The notes below the pieces were generated by a model. The model searched no databases. It was not told where the DNA came from and saw nothing but the letters and a program-made list of their open reading frames with translations. Shown in pieces: positions 1 to 8,281 of a DNA stretch of 64,000 nt; the stretch's first letter is position 1, and each line of letters opens with the position of its first letter. The position numbers were made by a program, and so were the translations under genes. Location of the stretch: NCBI RefSeq assembly GCF_011058165.1, contig NZ_JAALEG010000019.1:1-64000 (forward strand). The letters run 5' to 3'. The stretch is from Rhodococcus aetherivorans (GTDB taxonomy: Bacteria > Actinomycetota > Actinomycetes > Mycobacteriales > Mycobacteriaceae).

Positions 1-71
1 CCCGCACCGACAAGCCCGCCGACAGTGTCGCCGAGGAGACCGGGGAGGTGACACCGGCCTTGACTGCCTGA
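1..71 (+). CDS. C-terminal end of an unidentified protein (partial)
   Basis: An open frame runs in from the left edge and stops at TGA 69-71. The visible tail is 22 residues, hydrophilic and acidic (it contains SVAEETGEV), with no recognisable motif. It lies 186 bp upstream of the excisionase-like gene on the same strand, so it probably belongs to the same mobile element. The tail does not resemble the end of a tyrosine integrase. Function cannot be assigned from what is visible. Confidence 0.5.
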   Translation, partial: RTDKPADSVAEETGEVTPALTA

Positions 72-257
72 CCCACTCCCGAGGAATCACGCGACGACGT
101 CGTACACCACCTCCAGGGACTTGACCATTCGAGTTACTGCAAGCGATCGATTTTGGCTGCGGACGCTCTCATTTGAACTGTCTCCCGCAGTAAGAAGCGA
201 GAGGGACAGCGCCGTTCCTCTCGGCACCGGTCGCCCTTGACCGATTAGGGATTGACG

Positions 258-461
258 ATGAGTAGTGGCGATACCGAATTGATGTCGCGGCGGAGGTTCG
301 CCCAGTGGATGGGCATCTCTTCGGCCGGGGAGATCAGGGGACGGACCGGCGGCAGAGAGTGGCCGCCTCACGTGCGGATCGGGCACAAGGTCTACTACCG
401 CCGCGAAGCGGTAGAGCAGTGGCTTCGGGAGCAGGAGCAGGCGGGTGGTCGCCGTGCCTGA
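258..461 (+). CDS. Excisionase-like MerR-type helix-turn-helix protein
   Basis: The product is 67 aa. It has an RRRFAQWMGIS helix-turn-helix start, a central PPHVRIGHKVYYRREAVEQWL stretch and a basic tail. That pattern of helix, R-x-G-x-K-x-Y-Y and an ExWL wing helix is typical of small MerR-like excisionase/AlpA DNA-binding proteins. ATG 258 is preferred over the upstream TTG 252 in the same frame. The stop overlaps the next small ORF by 8 bp, which points to translational coupling with the downstream replication genes. By family and place it is likely to direct excision or repress early genes of the element; that role is inferred. No integrase is visible in the window to pair it with. Confidence 0.7.
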   Translation: MSSGDTELMSRRRFAQWMGISSAGEIRGRTGGREWPPHVRIGHKVYYRREAVEQWLREQEQAGGRRA

Positions 462-597
462 CTTGCGGGCGATGCTCCCGAACATCGACGAGAAGACATA
501 CCGGGCGGCGAAAGAGCTGGTCGAACGCGCTCCCCGACTCAGCCAGGAACAGCTCGACTCGATCCAAGCTGTCCTCGCAGGAGGCGATCGACGGTGA
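454..597 (+). CDS. Small coupled ORF of unknown function (47 aa)
   Basis: This ORF starts at GTG 454 and stops at TGA 595-597. It encodes a 47-aa charged helical peptide (MPDLRAMLPN..., with a KELVERAPRLSQEQLDSIQ segment). An in-frame GTG at 445 is an alternative start. The case for a real gene is its packing: the start overlaps the end of the excisionase-like gene by 8 bp, and its stop shares the tetranucleotide GTGA with the HNH gene start at 594. Chains like this are typical of phage-type early operons. No domain is recognised. It could be an accessory of the excisionase or merely a coupling ORF. Confidence 0.55.
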   Translation: MPDLRAMLPNIDEKTYRAAKELVERAPRLSQEQLDSIQAVLAGGDRR

Positions 598-1163
598 ACT
601 CCGGAAAGAAAATCCGCCCCGCCGGACGGGGCAGGGCGGATCACCAGGTCGGCGAAACCTTCATCGGCGATTCTACGGACTTCGAGACGTGTTACGCGTG
701 CAATGTTATGCGGCCTCTCCGGGAGTTCGCGGTGGACCGCTGTAGGCCGTCTGGCTACCGCGGCGTGTGCGCGGCTTGTAGGGCCGAGTACGAACGTCGG
801 CGGTACCGGCGTGAGCGCGGGCAGATTCTTAGCCGCCAGCTGGAGTACCGGCGTGCCCATCCTCACCTCGGGCGGGAGGCGGGCTTCCGTACTCGCTGCC
901 GAAGACACGGACTGTCGCCGGTCATCGAGTCGTTCAACCGTGATGAACTGATCGCGGCGCACGGTGATCGGTGCTTTGACTGCGGCGGTCCTTGGGATCA
1001 GCTCGATCACCGTATCCCGGTCGCCGCGGGTGGATCGCACGACCTCGGCAATTGCCGCCCGATCTGTGCGCGATGCAACCGGAGGAAGCTCCACGCCTCC
1101 GACCGCCGTGCGATCGCGGACTTCCGGTCGGGTCGGGTCGTGTCGAGGGCAGTGGCGTTATGA
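594..1163 (+). CDS. HNH endonuclease
   Basis: The product is 189 aa and starts at GTG 594, inside the stop of the preceding small ORF. The N-terminal part has two CxxC pairs (Cys33/36 and Cys59/62) with a basic helix, a probable zinc finger. The C-terminal part (about 115-180) is an HNH/McrA-type nuclease: CFDCGG, then LDHRIPVAAGGSHDLGNC and ICARCNRRK, which supply the metal-binding His and zinc Cys residues. In phages, HNH nucleases often assist terminase or act as homing enzymes; here the gene sits between the excisionase-like and primase genes. The stop shares ATGA with the primase-polymerase start at 1160. The HNH fold is clear; the biological target is unknown. Confidence 0.85.
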   Translation: MNSGKKIRPAGRGRADHQVGETFIGDSTDFETCYACNVMRPLREFAVDRCRPSGYRGVCAACRAEYERRRYRRERGQILSRQLEYRRAHPHLGREAGFRTRCRRHGLSPVIESFNRDELIAAHGDRCFDCGGPWDQLDHRIPVAAGGSHDLGNCRPICARCNRRKLHASDRRAIADFRSGRVVSRAVAL

Positions 1164-3337
1164 CCGATGCGGACCACGACGCGATCTACTCCCGCGGCGC
1201 GCCGGTGTACCGGAGGGCAGGTTGGACTGCGCCGCTTCCTTTCCCGCCCAGGGAGAAGTTCCCCCCGCCCGCGGGGTGGAGTGGTCACGACGGGAGATGG
1301 CCGGACGACGCGCAGATCGGCCTGTGGGCACGAGAGCATCCAGCGTCGAGCAACCTCGGTCTTCGGCTCGACTATGGCATCGTCGGCATCGACGTCGACG
1401 CCTACGACGCCAAGACAGGAGGCCAGACGCTCAAGGAGGCCGAAACCCGCTGGGGGCCGCTTCCGCGCACGTACCGGTCGTCGTCGCGGCTCGACGACAA
1501 GACGAGCGGGATCAGAGTCTTTCGCGCCCCTGAGGACGTGATGTTCCAGAGCCGGATCGCGTTCCCCGACTCCGCGATCGGGGATGTCGAGATCGTTCAA
1601 CCGCATCACCGGTTCGTCATCACGTGGCCGTCGATCCACCCGAAGACCGGTCAGCAATACCGGTGGTTCGGGCCGGACGGACGTCTGCTGCCGGAAGGCG
1701 TGGTGCCGGTTGTCGAGGACCTCGCCGAGCTACCCGAGGCCTGGGTGAGCGCCCTCGCGAAGGATGCGGTGCGAGAGGAAGCGTTCGCCGGCTCGACTCC
1801 GCTCCAATCCGGTGTCGAATCCGCCGTCGACAGTGCGCTCTACGAGGAACTGCGCCATCTGCGAGACGACGGGGCACCCGACACGGTCGTCGCCGCGAGA
1901 CTGCAGCGGGCTCTTACAGACCTCAGTGACGGTGCAGGCAGCAGGTACGACGCCACCCGTGACCACGTTCTCGCCCTCATGCGGTACCACTCTTGCGGGC
2001 GGATTGGCGTCCCGCGGGCGTTGGAAGAGTTGTTCACCGTGTACGTCACCGAGGTCATGGACACCAGGTCGCCGCGGGTGGCCGAGGCGGAGTTCAAGCG
2101 GTTCACCGAGGGAGCGGCGCTGCTCGTGGCCGCCACCCCGCCCACGGACGCGTCGAGCGTTCTCGGGATCGAGCGGTCGGTTACGGGGGAGATCGGTGAG
2201 GGTGTCGCTTCGAGTCGCATGGAAGGTTCCGCGGAGCTGTCGTCGTGGGAGCCGGTGGACCTCGAGGATGTCCTCGCCGGGGATCGGGAGCTGCTGGTTC
2301 CGACCTTATTCGAGCGCGCCGACGGTGTGTGCTTGCTTTACCCTGGCATGGTCCACAGCTTCCACGGTGAATCGGAGTCCGGAAAGTCCCTGATCGCGCA
2401 GATCGAGTGCGTGCGCGTGCTCAAGCAGGGTCGAGACGTGCTCTACCTCGACTTCGAATCCGATGCGTCGTCCGTCGTCGAGCGACTGCTCGAATTCGGT
2501 GCGACCGCGGAGTCGATCAGGGCTCACTTCCACTACCACCAGCCGGAGGTGCAGCCGTCCACTCTGCAGGACCGGCGGGCATGGGAGCAGATGCTAACGG
2601 GCGCGTACGCATTGGCCGTCGTTGACGGGGTTACCGACGCGCTCGGGGTGTTCGGTTGCGCGACCAAGGACAACGATGAGGTCGCTCGGTGGATCAGGGC
2701 GGTACCGAAGGCGATCGCCGCCCGGACCGGGGCAGCGGTCGTGCTCATCGATCACGTCACCAAGGACACCAGCTCGCGGGGCCGCTTCGCAATCGGCGGC
2801 CAGTCGAAGATGGCGGGCCTCACCGGTGCCGCTTACACCGTGGAGGTTGCGCAGCCGCTGGGTCGCGGTCTGCGTGGTGAGGTCGTGCTGAGGGTCGGCA
2901 AGGATCGTCCGGGGGCCGTTCGGCCGCACTGTGGCAGCTTCCACAAGAAGGACCGGACCCAGGAAGCGGCCCGGGTCGTCATCGACTCGACGGCGTCTCC
3001 CCCCGTCGTGACCATCCATCCTCCGGGCGCAAGTCAGGACGGCGAGCCCAACGCCGACTCCGCGGAGTTCCGCCCCACTGCACTCATGGAGCGCATCAGC
3101 AAGCTGATCGAGAAGCAGCCCGGCGAACTCACCAAGACCAAGGCCGGTGACCTGGCCGGAGGGCAGAAGCAGAGCAGACTGCATGCGGCCGGTGTGCTGC
3201 TCAGTGAGGGCTTCCTCAGTTCTGAGAGAGGACGAGGCGGACACGACGTGCTGAGCTCGGTGAAGCCGTACCGCGAAGCGGACGATCCGCGGTCGGATCG
3301 GTTCCTGGCTGGGGGGAACCTCCAGTGCTCGAAGTGA
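1160..3337 (+). CDS. Primase-polymerase (PrimPol) / RecA-like ATPase replication protein
   Basis: The product is 725 aa from ATG 1160, which overlaps the HNH stop. The N-terminal third matches the bifunctional primase/polymerase domain: a WxxHPxSNLGLRLDYG entry, then the acidic pair Asp78/Asp80 in GIDVDAYD and a later QPHHRFVITWPS strand. A RecA/AAA-type ATPase follows, with Walker A GESESGKS near residues 403-410, LYLDFES, and a Walker B-like LAVVDGVTD near 485. The C-terminal region is helix-rich and may be a winged helix. Such fusions initiate replication of phage satellites and integrative plasmids. The last codons run into the GGTTCC array, a plausible origin. An upstream-extended frame exists, but the overlap and domain layout favour 1160. 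Confidence 0.85.
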   Translation: MTDADHDAIYSRGAPVYRRAGWTAPLPFPPREKFPPPAGWSGHDGRWPDDAQIGLWAREHPASSNLGLRLDYGIVGIDVDAYDAKTGGQTLKEAETRWGPLPRTYRSSSRLDDKTSGIRVFRAPEDVMFQSRIAFPDSAIGDVEIVQPHHRFVITWPSIHPKTGQQYRWFGPDGRLLPEGVVPVVEDLAELPEAWVSALAKDAVREEAFAGSTPLQSGVESAVDSALYEELRHLRDDGAPDTVVAARLQRALTDLSDGAGSRYDATRDHVLALMRYHSCGRIGVPRALEELFTVYVTEVMDTRSPRVAEAEFKRFTEGAALLVAATPPTDASSVLGIERSVTGEIGEGVASSRMEGSAELSSWEPVDLEDVLAGDRELLVPTLFERADGVCLLYPGMVHSFHGESESGKSLIAQIECVRVLKQGRDVLYLDFESDASSVVERLLEFGATAESIRAHFHYHQPEVQPSTLQDRRAWEQMLTGAYALAVVDGVTDALGVFGCATKDNDEVARWIRAVPKAIAARTGAAVVLIDHVTKDTSSRGRFAIGGQSKMAGLTGAAYTVEVAQPLGRGLRGEVVLRVGKDRPGAVRPHCGSFHKKDRTQEAARVVIDSTASPPVVTIHPPGASQDGEPNADSAEFRPTALMERISKLIEKQPGELTKTKAGDLAGGQKQSRLHAAGVLLSEGFLSSERGRGGHDVLSSVKPYREADDPRSDRFLAGGNLQCSK

Positions 3338-3426
3338 GTGGTTCCTGGTTCCCGGTTCCTATACCCGGGAACCGGGGAACCAGTTCCGACCGGTTCCGCA
3401 GGAACTACTGGGAACCAAGGGGAACC
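3300..3426. repeat. GGTTCC/GGAACC array, candidate replication origin
   Basis: Ten exact copies of one hexamer lie within 127 bp: GGTTCC at 3300, 3340, 3347, 3354 and 3392, and GGAACC at 3315, 3368, 3376, 3411 and 3421. AGTTCC (3382) and GGAACT (3401) are near copies. The three central GGTTCC units have a 7-bp period and face two GGAACC units across the centre, making a large inverted repeat. The AT-rich palindrome TTTTCGAAAA follows at 3434-3443. Iterons beside an AT-rich stretch next to the primase gene are the usual form of satellite and plasmid origins. A regulatory or terminator role is possible. Confidence 0.6.
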
Positions 3427-3571
3427 AGGTCCATTTTCGAAAAACGACCGCGCTTGTCCGTCCGCCGCTGCATGCCGGTCATAAGTCAAGTGCGGCGTAG
3501 TGCCGTCCAGGTGCGCGGACGAGCAGTAAGTAGTGACAGCGGAGTACACCCCGGTCGGAAGGAACAACAGC

Positions 3572-4195
3572 ATGTATGACACACAGGTGGTCGGCGACCT
3601 CGTCGACGAGACGCTCGGATCGATAAAACTGGTCGAATCCGCGCACAGTCCGCGGATCGAACCGCGCTGTCGGGTGTGCCGGGACGACCAAATCCGCGGG
3701 ACGGTGAACCAGATGCTGGCGCGGGGAGCGTCGTATGCGGGCATCGTCCGGGCTCTCACCGCGGAGGACACCACGTTCGGCGAGCAGAGGGTCACGGTCG
3801 ACTCGGTTCGTCGGCACTGCGAGCGGCACTTCCCGGTGCAGCAGGCGGCAGCGGCCACCTATCGGGAAGTCCTAGAACGCCGGGCCCGGGAGAACCATCT
3901 CGACTTCGCCGAGGGCTTGGCGGTCGCACTGACGCCGATCGCGATGTTCGAGGTCGTCATGCAGAAGGCTTTCGCGCACCTTGTCGACGATGACACCATC
4001 GTGAGTGTCGAGACCGGGTTGCGGGCCGCGGAGAAACTGTACGCCATCTCTCAGGAGACCTCTTCCCATCCGGATGTCGCCGACATGATGGTCCAGCTCC
4101 AGCAGATCACCGCGGCGGTGAAGGCGGTCGTGCCTCGCGAGATGTGGGGGCAGATTCTGCAGCAGCTGGACGAGTCGGTCGCTACCGAGGGATAG
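3572..4195 (+). CDS. Phage terminase small-subunit-like DNA-binding protein
   Basis: The product is 207 aa from ATG 3572, chosen over GTG 3533 because GGAAGGA lies about 8 bp upstream. The N-terminal half has a CRVCRDD pair and a helix-turn-helix-like stretch (VNQMLARGASYAGIVRAL) followed by VRRHCERHFP, a pattern often seen in small terminase or phage DNA-binding proteins that scan for packaging sites. The C-terminal half is a helical bundle suited to oligomerisation. No large terminase, portal or capsid gene follows. This fits a satellite that redirects a helper phage packaging machine. The TerS label rests on pattern and context, so another phage-type DNA-binding role remains possible. Confidence 0.5.
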   Translation: MYDTQVVGDLVDETLGSIKLVESAHSPRIEPRCRVCRDDQIRGTVNQMLARGASYAGIVRALTAEDTTFGEQRVTVDSVRRHCERHFPVQQAAAATYREVLERRARENHLDFAEGLAVALTPIAMFEVVMQKAFAHLVDDDTIVSVETGLRAAEKLYAISQETSSHPDVADMMVQLQQITAAVKAVVPREMWGQILQQLDESVATEG

Positions 4196-4269
4196 GCGGC
4201 GATCCTGCCTCTGGAACGGCTCGATGCGGGAGTCACCCGACGCCTTGCCCTAAAGGAACGTCCTCCCGG

Positions 4270-4284
4270 GCGCAACTGTTGCGC
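4270..4284. repeat. Short palindrome between TerS-like and FRG genes
   Basis: GCGCAACTGTTGCGC is a 6-bp inverted repeat around a 3-bp centre, lying between two convergent genes. It may be a protein-binding site or a weak terminator stem. Nothing else is apparent between 4196 and 4318. Confidence 0.3.
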
Positions 4285-4318
4285 GATTGAGCGATGTAGT
4301 AGGTCGGCGGCGATCAAC

Positions 4319-5404
4319 CTAGAGGTAAGGGAGCAGCGGAACGGTCTGCTGAGCGCTGTGAGCTTGTGAAAAGCCTCCGATGTCGGGATAGATCGAAGCC
4401 TCGTCCAAGCCCAGGAGGCCATTCTCGCCGGCTCTCCGGACGGCATCCTTGAGCGGTGGGGGCACCGCGATAAAGAAGACCTTCGCAAAGGTGTGGTCGA
4501 GACTGAATTCCCGTTGGTCAGAAGCCCATACGCTAGTTCCCCACAGCGGGATAGTTCCCCACGGCTCCTCACCCGTCGGGGGGAGAAGAAACTGGCTGTG
4601 CTGGCCGAGAACGCGCGAGGTCGGGGTACTGGGCGTCCAGCGTCCGACGCGTTCGCGCTGCCACTCGCTCGTCAACCAATCGATGAGACCTTCAAGCGTT
4701 TCCCTCTCAGCGCTCTTGGCCGAGAGCGAGAGCACGGATTGCTCATCGAATGCGACTACAATTCCGGTGTCAAGCGGATTGCTGCTGGCCGCGAACCACA
4801 ACGCGACAAGCACGCTGCTGCTGATGTCGAGCAAGTTGGTGGCAGCTCCGTGGTGTTGCAGCATGCCAAGCAACGAAAGATCGGAAAGCGGCCGGCCATC
4901 AACGATATCGAAACCCCGCTTGCGTGCTTGGTCGAGCAAATACCGCTGATACATCGCCACGTCCTCGCGATGGCCGATGCACCCTTCATCACGTGGTTGA
5001 TCGCGTCTAGGGTTGAAGCCGGTATCGATCTTCGCTCGCTCGAGGAGATCATGCACCTCGCGATATTCGCGGCTTTCGCGAGCAGACCACGGTTTGAGGA
5101 CACGGCGAGCAGCGCCGGTCTGGACCCCCCACTTGCCGTCGGATTGTCCCCGCCAGCCCGTGATTCCCTGGTCGGATGCTACAGAGATTTGCTCGGCCAC
5201 GTCGATGAACTCAGAAAGTGATTCGGGGGCCGGGATACGGCCGAAACGCTCGAGGTATGCGAACTTCCCGGAAATGTTGTGGTGGGCATACCAGTCGAGT
5301 TCGACGGCGCTATCCGGAAACGATTCCGGCTTGCCTTGTTCGTCGAGGCGGACTCGCTCCCTGCGGAACCGTGCTGGATTTGTTCCGCTCACGTTGGATG
5401 GCAT
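4319..5404 (-). CDS. FRG domain-containing protein, putative defence protein
   Basis: The product is 361 aa. The FRG family is named for an F/W-R-G motif, seen here as GWRGQSDGKWG at residues 83-93. The second hallmark is LLGMLQHHGAATNLLDISSSVLVALWFAAS (about 178-206), with the conserved H-G-x-x-T-x-x-L-D core. The C-terminus has the SIYPDIGGF motif that closes the domain. FRG proteins occur widely in mobile and defence loci; an ADP-ribosyltransferase-like activity has been suggested for the family, and the mechanism here is unknown. The gene is convergent with the TerS-like gene and followed upstream by another minus-strand gene, then the divergent hsd operon. The ribosome-binding site before the start is weak. 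Confidence 0.8.
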   Translation of the reverse strand: MPSNVSGTNPARFRRERVRLDEQGKPESFPDSAVELDWYAHHNISGKFAYLERFGRIPAPESLSEFIDVAEQISVASDQGITGWRGQSDGKWGVQTGAARRVLKPWSARESREYREVHDLLERAKIDTGFNPRRDQPRDEGCIGHREDVAMYQRYLLDQARKRGFDIVDGRPLSDLSLLGMLQHHGAATNLLDISSSVLVALWFAASSNPLDTGIVVAFDEQSVLSLSAKSAERETLEGLIDWLTSEWQRERVGRWTPSTPTSRVLGQHSQFLLPPTGEEPWGTIPLWGTSVWASDQREFSLDHTFAKVFFIAVPPPLKDAVRRAGENGLLGLDEASIYPDIGGFSQAHSAQQTVPLLPYL

Positions 5405-5475
5405 TAGAGATATCTACCAAATGTCTGACCTCGTAGTCTCCTCGACGGGCGGAGCGACACAATCTAACTGAGAAG

Positions 5476-6036
5476 TCAGGTGCCGCCGTCGCCACCGTGC
5501 CCACCGTTCGCGTCACCGTCGCGTCCGATGAATCCGCCACGGCCCCCTGCGCCACCGGCTCCACCGGGCCAACCCCCGTGACCACCGTTGCCGCCGTTCG
5601 CGGTGCCGCTGCCGCCAACGGTGCCGCCGTCACCCCCGTGACCTCCATCGCCGCCATGGAAGCGCGAACGAAAGCCGGGCATCGTCCCCATGCCATTTGG
5701 AGTCTCGTAGTAGCCCGCGTAGTGGCGGGCGCGAATTCTGAAGCCGGCGCTCGCCGATGTCTCGCCTTGGAGCTCTCGCTCGGTGACTACCCAAGTCCTG
5801 ATCAGCCATGCGGTGACGAGTGCAAGAATCCCGAGCGCGATCGCGACGAGACCGACGCCGCCGTCAACGATGGTGGCGACCGTGACTCCGCTGAGGGTCG
5901 CGAGAGCGACAAGCGCGGCTCCTGTTCCTCGAGCACCTTCGAGCGCGTGACGTCGCATCAGCGACGGCATGCGTTCCGGCGGTGGAGGCTCCTCGGGTTC
6001 TTCGAACAGGAATCGCAGGCGGTCAATGTCTGTCAC
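5476..6036 (-). CDS. Two-TM membrane protein with PGRS-like glycine-rich tail
   Basis: GTG 6036 is chosen because GAGAGGA lies 8 bp upstream; the open frame extends further to 6093. The 186-aa product has an acidic/proline-rich N-terminus (EEPEEPPPPER), two hydrophobic helices (about 38-57 and 60-79), a soluble linker and a 60-residue tail (about 127-186) made almost entirely of GGxGG units such as GGDGGHGGDGG and GGAGGAGGRGG. The tail resembles mycobacterial PE_PGRS repeats, which are thought to form polyglycine-II sheets. The gene lies upstream of the FRG gene on the same strand with a 71-bp gap, so the two could be an operon. No family is assigned; an effector or anchoring role is speculation. 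Confidence 0.6.
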   Translation of the reverse strand: MTDIDRLRFLFEEPEEPPPPERMPSLMRRHALEGARGTGAALVALATLSGVTVATIVDGGVGLVAIALGILALVTAWLIRTWVVTERELQGETSASAGFRIRARHYAGYYETPNGMGTMPGFRSRFHGGDGGHGGDGGTVGGSGTANGGNGGHGGWPGGAGGAGGRGGFIGRDGDANGGHGGDGGT

Positions 6037-6304
6037 GGGCGAAATCCTCTCGTCGGCGAGCGAGGTCGTCGCGGCGAAGTTACGGCAGGACACCGACAGG
6101 GCGATCGACGACTCGAAGGGTGCAAACCCCGAGGGCAGCTGGCGAGCCCCCTAGCTAAGCAGACCCCGAAACTCTTGCATGTAACGCGACACCCCGATCG
6201 CCGACAACACCGTTGAGGGCGAACCGTACAGCCTGCTCGAGGTCATCCCCCCTTGGCCGGGGTAACTTCATCCAGACTGACCGACGAGGAGACCTACAAT
6301 CACC
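6037..6304. promoter_or_regulatory. Divergent intergenic region upstream of the hsd operon
   Basis: These 268 bp separate the minus-strand glycine-rich gene from hsdM and must hold promoters for both directions. GAGGAGACC lies just before the hsdM start. I see no convincing -35/-10 pair, controller-protein operator or other gene. Confidence 0.4.
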
Positions 6305-8281
6305 ATGGCAAAGACCAATGCCGACCTGATCTGGAGCATCGCGAACCTGCTCCGCGGCCCCTACCAGCCGAACCAGTACGGCGACGTGATCTTGCCGTTC
6401 ACGATCCTGCGCCGGCTCGACTGCATCCTCGAGCCGACCAAGGACCAGGTCCTCGCCGAGTACAAAAAGCTGCAGGGGCTCAAGGTCGACCCCGGCGTGG
6501 TGCTGAAGACCAAGTTCAAGCTGCCGTTCTACAACACCTCTCGTTGGACGTTCGCCTCGTTGGTGTCCGACCCGGAAGGGGTCGCCGACAACTTGATCGA
6601 CTACATCGAGCGGTTCTCGCCGAACGTGCGCGACGTGTTCGAGGGCTTCCGGATGCCCGATCTGATCGCCGACCTACAGAAGTCGGACCGGTTGTATCTG
6701 ATCGTCAAAGAGTTCGCGGCCGTCGATCTGCATCCGAAGGTCGTCTCCGGACACGATATGGGCTACATCTTCGAAGAGCTCATCCGCAAGTTCGCCGAAT
6801 CGAACAACGCCCAGGCCGGTGACCACTTCACCCCGCGTGAGGTGATCGCGCTGATGGTGGACATCCTGTTCGACACCGCTGACGACGCGCTGACCAAGCC
6901 CGGCACCGTACGCACCATCTACGATCCCGCCGCGGGCACCGGCGGGATGCTCTCCACGGCCTACGACCACCTGATCGAGATGAACCACAGCGCCCGCCCG
7001 GTACTGTATGGGCAGGAGATTAACCCGCGCTCGTACGCCATGTGCAAGTCCGACATGATCATCAAGGGTCAGGACGTCGACAACATCTACCTCGGCGACA
7101 CCCTTACCGACGACGGACACTCCGGACGGCACTTCGACTTCCTGCTGTCCAACCCGCCGTTCGGGGTCGAGTGGAAGACCCAGCAGAAGGTCGTGACCGA
7201 TGAGTACGAGCAGCGCGGCTTCGCCGGACGCTTCGGCCCCGGACTGCCCCGCGTCTCGGACGGGTCGCTGCTGTTTCTGCTGCATCTGATCTCGAAGATG
7301 CAGCCTGTCCGCGGCGGTGAGGGCGGCAGCCGCCTCGCGATCGTGCTCAACGGCTCGCCGCTGTTCACTGGCGGAGCCGGATCGGGGGAGTCGAACATCC
7401 GGCAGTGGATCATCGAGAACGACCTGCTCGACGCGATCATCGCGCTGCCGACAGACATGTTCTACAACACCGGCATCTCCACCTACATCTGGATTCTCGA
7501 CAACAACAAGCCCGAGCCGCGCCGCGGTAAAGTCCAGCTGATCAACGGCGTCAACATGTTCGGCAAGATGCGCAAGTCTCTCGGCTCCAAGCGCAAGTAC
7601 CTGCGGCCCGAGGACATCGAACGCCTCTGCAGGCTCTACGACCGGTACCGCAACGAGAAGGGCACCGACACCCACCCCGCCCACTCGAAGGTCCTCCGCG
7701 GCGAGGAGTTCGGCTACGCCACCGTCACCGTCGAACGGCCCCTGCAACTGCGGTTCGAGCCGACCGAGGACAAGATCGACGAGGTCCTGGCGCAGAAGAG
7801 CATCGCCAAGCTCAAGGACGGCGAGCAGGCTGTGATCCGCAAGGCCCTCAAGACCCTCGTCGGCTGGACCTGGACGAACCGCGACGCCTTCGTCGACGAA
7901 CTCAAGGCGGCGTTGCGCGACGCCGGCATCACCCGGCCCGGTGCACCGCTGGTGAAGACGATCTGGTCGACGATCGGCGAGCACGACCCCGAGGCCGACA
8001 TCGTCACCAACTCCAAGGGCGACCCCGAACCCGACCCGGCGCTGCGCGACACCGAGAACGTGCCGCTGACCGAGGACATCGAGGAGTACTTCGCCCGCGA
8101 GGTGCTGCCGCATGTGCCGGATGCTTGGATCGACCACGACAAGACCAAAATCGGCTACGAGATTCCCTTCACCCGGCACTTCTACCGGTACGTGCCGCCG
8201 AGGCCGCTCGATGAAATCCAGAAGGACCTGCGGGCCCTCGTCTCCGAGATTCAGGCCATGCTCTCGGAGGTCGGCGCGTGA
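6305..8281 (+). CDS. hsdM: Type I restriction-modification DNA methyltransferase subunit M
   Basis: The 658-aa product has the full HsdM layout: an N-terminal helical domain (NADLIWSIANLLRGPY), the HFTPREV segment, SAM-binding motif I DPAAGTGGML (about 207-216) and catalytic motif IV NPPF (about 283-286), which marks an N6-adenine methylase. It methylates the recognition site together with HsdS and, with HsdR, forms the restriction complex. The start ATG has GAGGAGACC upstream. The stop shares GTGA with hsdS at 8278, so stoichiometry is probably set by translational coupling. At 658 aa it is at the long end of the family. It is intact with no frameshift. Confidence 0.96.
   Translation: MAKTNADLIWSIANLLRGPYQPNQYGDVILPFTILRRLDCILEPTKDQVLAEYKKLQGLKVDPGVVLKTKFKLPFYNTSRWTFASLVSDPEGVADNLIDYIERFSPNVRDVFEGFRMPDLIADLQKSDRLYLIVKEFAAVDLHPKVVSGHDMGYIFEELIRKFAESNNAQAGDHFTPREVIALMVDILFDTADDALTKPGTVRTIYDPAAGTGGMLSTAYDHLIEMNHSARPVLYGQEINPRSYAMCKSDMIIKGQDVDNIYLGDTLTDDGHSGRHFDFLLSNPPFGVEWKTQQKVVTDEYEQRGFAGRFGPGLPRVSDGSLLFLLHLISKMQPVRGGEGGSRLAIVLNGSPLFTGGAGSGESNIRQWIIENDLLDAIIALPTDMFYNTGISTYIWILDNNKPEPRRGKVQLINGVNMFGKMRKSLGSKRKYLRPEDIERLCRLYDRYRNEKGTDTHPAHSKVLRGEEFGYATVTVERPLQLRFEPTEDKIDEVLAQKSIAKLKDGEQAVIRKALKTLVGWTWTNRDAFVDELKAALRDAGITRPGAPLVKTIWSTIGEHDPEADIVTNSKGDPEPDPALRDTENVPLTEDIEEYFAREVLPHVPDAWIDHDKTKIGYEIPFTRHFYRYVPPRPLDEIQKDLRALVSEIQAMLSEVGA

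Noticed and set aside
992-1159. Upstream extension of the PrimPol ORF to 992
   Set aside because: It lies wholly inside the HNH gene and its translation has no resemblance to the family; the ATGA overlap at 1160 is the natural start.
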